Positions 60,729-64,000 of a stretch of 64,000 nucleotides of DNA are shown here, in pieces. The notes below the pieces were generated by a model. It saw nothing but the letters and a program-made list of their open reading frames with translations. It was not told where the DNA came from and made no database searches. Made by a program: the position numbers and the translations under genes. Source of the DNA: JAIEPM01 sp964546815 (GTDB lineage: Bacteria > Cyanobacteriota > Vampirovibrionia > Obscuribacterales > Obscuribacteraceae); the NCBI GenBank assembly GCA_964546815.1, contig CAZJLR010000008.1:88126-152125 (forward strand), read 5' to 3'. The stretch's first letter is position 1. Every line of letters starts with the position of its first letter.

Positions 60729-62164
60729 AAGATTCTGCAAAAAAACAAGTCTTAACTGAGCGATCACTTGCTGAGACATCTCCTGAGCTTTCGCGGTTAT
60801 GGCATCCTTCAAAGAACAAGGGTGTGACAACGAAGGATGTTACTTGTAGGTCAAGCAAAAAAGCATGGTGGCTGTGCGAATTAGGACATTCGTGGCAAGC
60901 ACAAATTAACTCTGTAGATAACTCGACCAGGAGCGGATGTCCCTTTTGTGCTGGAAAGCGAGTTTTCAAAGAAAATAGTTTGAAATTCAACTTTCCGAAA
61001 ATTGCTAAGGAATGGCATAAAGAAAAGAATGGCGATCTCACACCTGCCGATATAACTTCCTATTCAAATAAGAAGGTCTGGTGGCAATGCAAAATTGCGC
61101 CATCCCATGTTTACGAGACTGCAGTCAACAATAGAACTCGAGTAGGATCCGGTTGTCCGTATTGCGCAGGAAAAAAGGTATCAGCAGATAACAATCTTGC
61201 TGTACGCATTCCTGAAATAGCCGCTTTTTGGCATCCTCGCAAAAACTCCAAATTGACTCCCTTTGATGTTACTGCTTTCTCTACGAAGAGAGTCTGGTGG
61301 AAATGTGAGGTTGCAAAAGATCATGAGTGGGAATCAACGGTTGCAAACCAATCCACCCATAAAGGCTGTCCATTTTGTGCAGGATTTAGATTGACTCATT
61401 CTACCTCGCTGTTAGGGCTCAATCCAGGGTTAGCTGCATCCTGGAATTACGAGAAAAATGGAGCAAGGAGACCGGCTGACATACTCGCCGGATCCCATGA
61501 AAACGTCTGGTGGGTTTGTTTGCATGGGCACGAGTGGCAAGCTGCCGTGAGCAGCAGGGCTAGCAAGTCTTGCGGTTGTCCTTATTGCGCAGGGCAGAAA
61601 GTTTGCTCGGACAATAGTTTTGCAACGCTGTATCCTGATTATGCTTTGCAGTGGCATCCAACAAAAAATGGAGACAAGAAACCGACGGATTTTACCAAGG
61701 GTTCAGAGTACAAAGCCTGGTGGCAATGCAATGTGAGTGTTCACCATGTGTGGCAAGTTAGCATCAATAACAGAACTAATGGAAATAAGGGGTGCCCGTT
61801 TTGCGTTGGAAAAAAGGTTGCAATAGATAATTGCCTGCAAACTGTATTGCCGTTGGTTGCCCAGCAATGGCATCCTACAAAAAATGGAAAACTAACTCCC
61901 CTGGATGTTGCACCACAATCAAATAGAAAAGTTTGGTGGAAATGCTATGAGGGGCATGTTTGGCGGACGAGTGTGAGCAACGTCAGTAATGCAAGAATAG
62001 AAAGGCTTACTACAGGATGTCTCAAGTGTTACCTGAATGAGAAAGGGGCAAGCAGCGCTAAGACTCTAAAAGGTCGAGCTAAAGCTTCGCGCAGAACTTT
62101 CATTAAAGAAAGGAAGCTTGAGATTGAGGCGGAAGCTCCTCGAAAACGTACTGACCTGATTTGA
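60725..62164 (+). CDS. Treble-clef zinc-repeat protein, six DUF4379-like repeats (copy 1)
   Basis: 479 residues. Six repeats of about 70 residues, each W-H-P-x-KNG, then VWWxC, GHxW and GCPxCAG; four Cys/His per unit would bind zinc. Such DUF4379-type repeats occur in proteins thought to bind DNA, sometimes beside nucleases, but no nuclease motif is seen here. The basic C terminus (KGRAKASRRTFIKERK) could contact nucleic acid. Convergent with a second six-repeat protein 11 bp away; the last repeats of the two share WHPTKNGKLTPLDV almost unchanged. Confidence 0.8.
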   Translation: MKDSAKKQVLTERSLAETSPELSRLWHPSKNKGVTTKDVTCRSSKKAWWLCELGHSWQAQINSVDNSTRSGCPFCAGKRVFKENSLKFNFPKIAKEWHKEKNGDLTPADITSYSNKKVWWQCKIAPSHVYETAVNNRTRVGSGCPYCAGKKVSADNNLAVRIPEIAAFWHPRKNSKLTPFDVTAFSTKRVWWKCEVAKDHEWESTVANQSTHKGCPFCAGFRLTHSTSLLGLNPGLAASWNYEKNGARRPADILAGSHENVWWVCLHGHEWQAAVSSRASKSCGCPYCAGQKVCSDNSFATLYPDYALQWHPTKNGDKKPTDFTKGSEYKAWWQCNVSVHHVWQVSINNRTNGNKGCPFCVGKKVAIDNCLQTVLPLVAQQWHPTKNGKLTPLDVAPQSNRKVWWKCYEGHVWRTSVSNVSNARIERLTTGCLKCYLNEKGASSAKTLKGRAKASRRTFIKERKLEIEAEAPRKRTDLI

Positions 62165-62175
62165 GTTTGTATCAA

Positions 62176-63558
62176 TCACTCCAACTTCGCCAAACGAATA
62201 TCCGCTTTACGCCTTTTCTGCAAATATTTCGTTCTCTTTCCTCTTTCAAGAATTGCACACTTCGGGCATCCATTTGTCAGACGTTCTTCTCTTGCAGTGA
62301 CAATGTCATAAATGTTCGCTTCCCAGATATGCCCGGCAATGCATTTCCACCAGACCCTCTTATTCGATTTGGGCAAAACATCTAGTGGCGTAAGCTTGCC
62401 ATTGCGAGTTGGATGCCATTGTTGTGCCACCAGTGGATAAACCGCTTTAAGACAGGTTTCGCGAGTTGCAAGTTTTCCTGCGCAGTACGGGCAACCACAA
62501 CCCAGACCAGTGCGAGATTTAATGCTCGCCGGCCAGCTGTGCCCCAAGCTGCATTTCCACCAAACCTTTTCCTTACTGCCATAACTAAAGTCTTGCGGTT
62601 GCAGATTCTTATTTTTCTTCACATCCCACTCTGAAGCTATTTTAGGAAATAACGTAGTCAGACGGTTTTCATCGCTCAATTTTTGGTGAGCACAATATGG
62701 GCAACCTGCACCACGAGTTCGATTCCTCACTATCGTCTGCCACACATGAGCCGGAGACTTCGAACATTGCCACCAAACTAGTGCCTTTGAACCTGATGTA
62801 ACGTCATGTGGTGAAATACTTTCGTTCTTTGTTGGATGCCATTCATTCAATAATTCGGGATGAAGTTTTGCCAAGCTGTTGGTAGAATCTACCCGCTGTC
62901 CAGCACAAAAGGGGCAACCAGTGGCTGTCGATTTTGCGACATTGTATACACTTCCTTCCCAGACGTGTTTGCGATTCGTTGGACATTGCCACCAGACCTT
63001 ATTGTCCGCAGCAGGACCCACCTGAGATGGCGTCAATTCTCCATTCTTCTTTGGATGCCAAAGAGCGGCGACATCCGGACGAAGGACGAGAAGTGAATTA
63101 CTTTTGCATATTCGTTGTCTGCTGCAATAGGGACAACCAGCTGTTGTTCTAGTTCGGCTGGCTACCTTCGTTTGCCAGACATGCAAAGGATCTTCTGGGC
63201 AAACCCAAAAAACTTCCTCTTGGGAGGCGATAGTCGTTGTCTCGGGTGATAAAGAACCATTCTTATACGGATGCCACTGCTTCGCTAAGTCAGGTCGTAG
63301 AGATGCAACCGATTTTGCACAGAAAGGGCAACCGACACCCCAGTGAATGCGGTAATGGGGGCTTGCCTGCCAAACGTGTTTTCGATTCTTCCAGCAGCAC
63401 CAGTAAACCTTGTCGTTATATGATTTTGTAATTCGCTCCGGGTTCAAGTTTCCATTCAAACTCGAATGAAATTCGCGAGCGAGTTTGGGATGTGATACAG
63501 AAAGAGGCAGTCCAATTTCCGTAGTTCTAGATTTCTTGGTTTTGTTTTGGCTAGCCAT
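62176..63558 (-). CDS. Treble-clef zinc-repeat protein, six DUF4379-like repeats (copy 2)
   Basis: 460 residues from ATG 63558 (frame open to 63591). Six repeats with the same WHPxKNG, VWWxC and GCPYC pattern, and a basic tail (ERGKRTKYLQKRRKADIRLAK). The first repeat is degenerate (FHSSLNGNLNP, VYWCC). The order and sequence of units differ from copy 1, so the two diverged after duplication. They are transcribed toward each other, so their 3' ends can form antisense pairs. Confidence 0.8.
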   Translation of the reverse strand: MASQNKTKKSRTTEIGLPLSVSHPKLAREFHSSLNGNLNPERITKSYNDKVYWCCWKNRKHVWQASPHYRIHWGVGCPFCAKSVASLRPDLAKQWHPYKNGSLSPETTTIASQEEVFWVCPEDPLHVWQTKVASRTRTTAGCPYCSRQRICKSNSLLVLRPDVAALWHPKKNGELTPSQVGPAADNKVWWQCPTNRKHVWEGSVYNVAKSTATGCPFCAGQRVDSTNSLAKLHPELLNEWHPTKNESISPHDVTSGSKALVWWQCSKSPAHVWQTIVRNRTRGAGCPYCAHQKLSDENRLTTLFPKIASEWDVKKNKNLQPQDFSYGSKEKVWWKCSLGHSWPASIKSRTGLGCGCPYCAGKLATRETCLKAVYPLVAQQWHPTRNGKLTPLDVLPKSNKRVWWKCIAGHIWEANIYDIVTAREERLTNGCPKCAILERGKRTKYLQKRRKADIRLAKLE

Positions 63559-63985
63559 TGCTTGCTTCTCAAGAAAGTATTGCCAAGTCAACTTCTTTTA
63601 TCTTACTTGATAGGGCCTTGGGCTGCCTCATAATCTTGCCTTTTCCATGAGCATACCAATGAAGTTCATTATTCATGCATTCTCGTTTACGAAGAAAAAA
63701 ACTAGTTTCACATTGCATATTGGTTGTCAGCTGTAGTGTATTTGAGACCTAGGATTTTTCCTGTGCCAGATCTATGGAATACACGGTCGCACAAAAGTGA
63801 AGCATGAAAAGCCGCTTGTGGACTGGGAGTGGAGAACCAGGCTTGTGAATTGCAAGCGTGAATTTGTTTCTCCAGTTTTCTGATATTTGATTTTCGTTCA
63901 TCACATGACCTTTTCGAAAAGGTTATGCGATGAGCCTTTCCGGCACTAACAGAAAATTGACTCATCGACACAGGAGGTCGATTGA
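63559..63985. other. Gap before the last gene start
   Basis: I see no supported gene. A minus-strand frame at 63708-63971 (87 residues, GTG start, no ribosome binding site) resembles nothing. Promoters for both flanking divergent genes should lie here. Confidence 0.4.
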
Positions 63986-64000
63986 ATGAATGGAATAATT
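63986..64000 (+). CDS. Start of a gene running off the right edge
   Basis: ATG 63986 is eight bases after a strong GGAGG (63973-63977). Only MNGII can be read before the window ends. Product unknown. Confidence 0.5.

Noticed and set aside
63708..63971. 87-residue minus-strand ORF
   Set aside because: Lacks a ribosome binding site and any recognisable pattern, and the divergent gene start at 63986 explains the nearby GGAGG.

Overview
The window looks like chromosome from a facultatively anaerobic bacterium that respires nitrate and handles nitric oxide, with the inner end of an integrated element at its left edge. Moderate GC, a b6-type cytochrome b (13- and 14-residue spacing of its two haem-binding His pairs), many TPR proteins and repeated treble-clef zinc proteins would fit a non-photosynthetic relative of cyanobacteria (Melainabacteria/Vampirovibrionia, for example the Obscuribacterales). 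That placement is inference; no rRNA gene or complete tRNA is present to prove it. Layout: 1-5815 is an integrated element read leftwards: tyrosine integrase, AlpA-type excisionase, small DNA-binding proteins, and a primase/helicase pair whose DUF927 domain is split by an apparent frameshift. Its right boundary is the 3' half of a tRNA-Val(UAC) gene at 5769-5815, with the probable crossover in the anticodon loop. The element continues beyond the left edge. 6.3-14 kb holds a radical SAM/SPASM protein of the AhbD/NirJ type, a NarK nitrate/nitrite transporter, an ICMT-like membrane methyltransferase and two divergent protoporphyrinogen oxidase paralogues. 14-18.2 kb holds a RIC-type hemerythrin and a class III ribonucleotide reductase operon in which the glycyl-radical tail of NrdD is a separate 58-residue gene between nrdD and nrdG. 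18.2-23 kb: histidine kinase, tryptophanase/tyrosine phenol-lyase family enzyme, nitronate monooxygenase-like protein and a small inverted-repeat element. 23.2-32.9 kb: a respiratory operon of dihaem cytochrome c, narG, narH, narJ, a NarI-Rieske fusion, cytochrome b and a monohaem cytochrome c, in effect nitrate reductase plus a bc-type complex in one transcript. 33-41 kb: NO and nitrosative stress block with a RIC remnant, TPR protein, hemerythrin protein, a fossil SDR/TrpRS junction, DUF488 protein, NnrS-like protein, Rrf2 regulator, rubredoxin-RIC fusion and quinol-type NO reductase. 41-47.7 kb: KAS III-like protein, PlsC and FabV, then a secreted protein, a VOC protein and a second nitronate monooxygenase. 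48-58 kb: a second NO block with an NnrS-like protein flanked by DUF1858-like domains, cation efflux protein, second RIC-Rrf2 pair, CMD-family protein, acyl-CoA dehydrogenase, TPR protein, HxlR regulator and a third NnrS-like protein. 58-64 kb: lineage-type hypothetical proteins and two convergent six-repeat treble-clef zinc proteins. Two signals tie the window together. First, a palindrome TCATCC-N4-GGATGA recurs in front of most of the nitrate, NO, haem and anaerobic genes; in the best cases it lies a fixed 30.5 nt upstream of a -10 box, the geometry of a Crp/Fnr-type class II activator, although the half-site is not the Fnr one. Second, both RIC promoters carry a second palindrome over the predicted start of transcription, a likely operator for the Rrf2 repressors encoded just downstream. 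No nitrite reductase, nitrous oxide reductase, Crp/Fnr gene or CRISPR array was seen.
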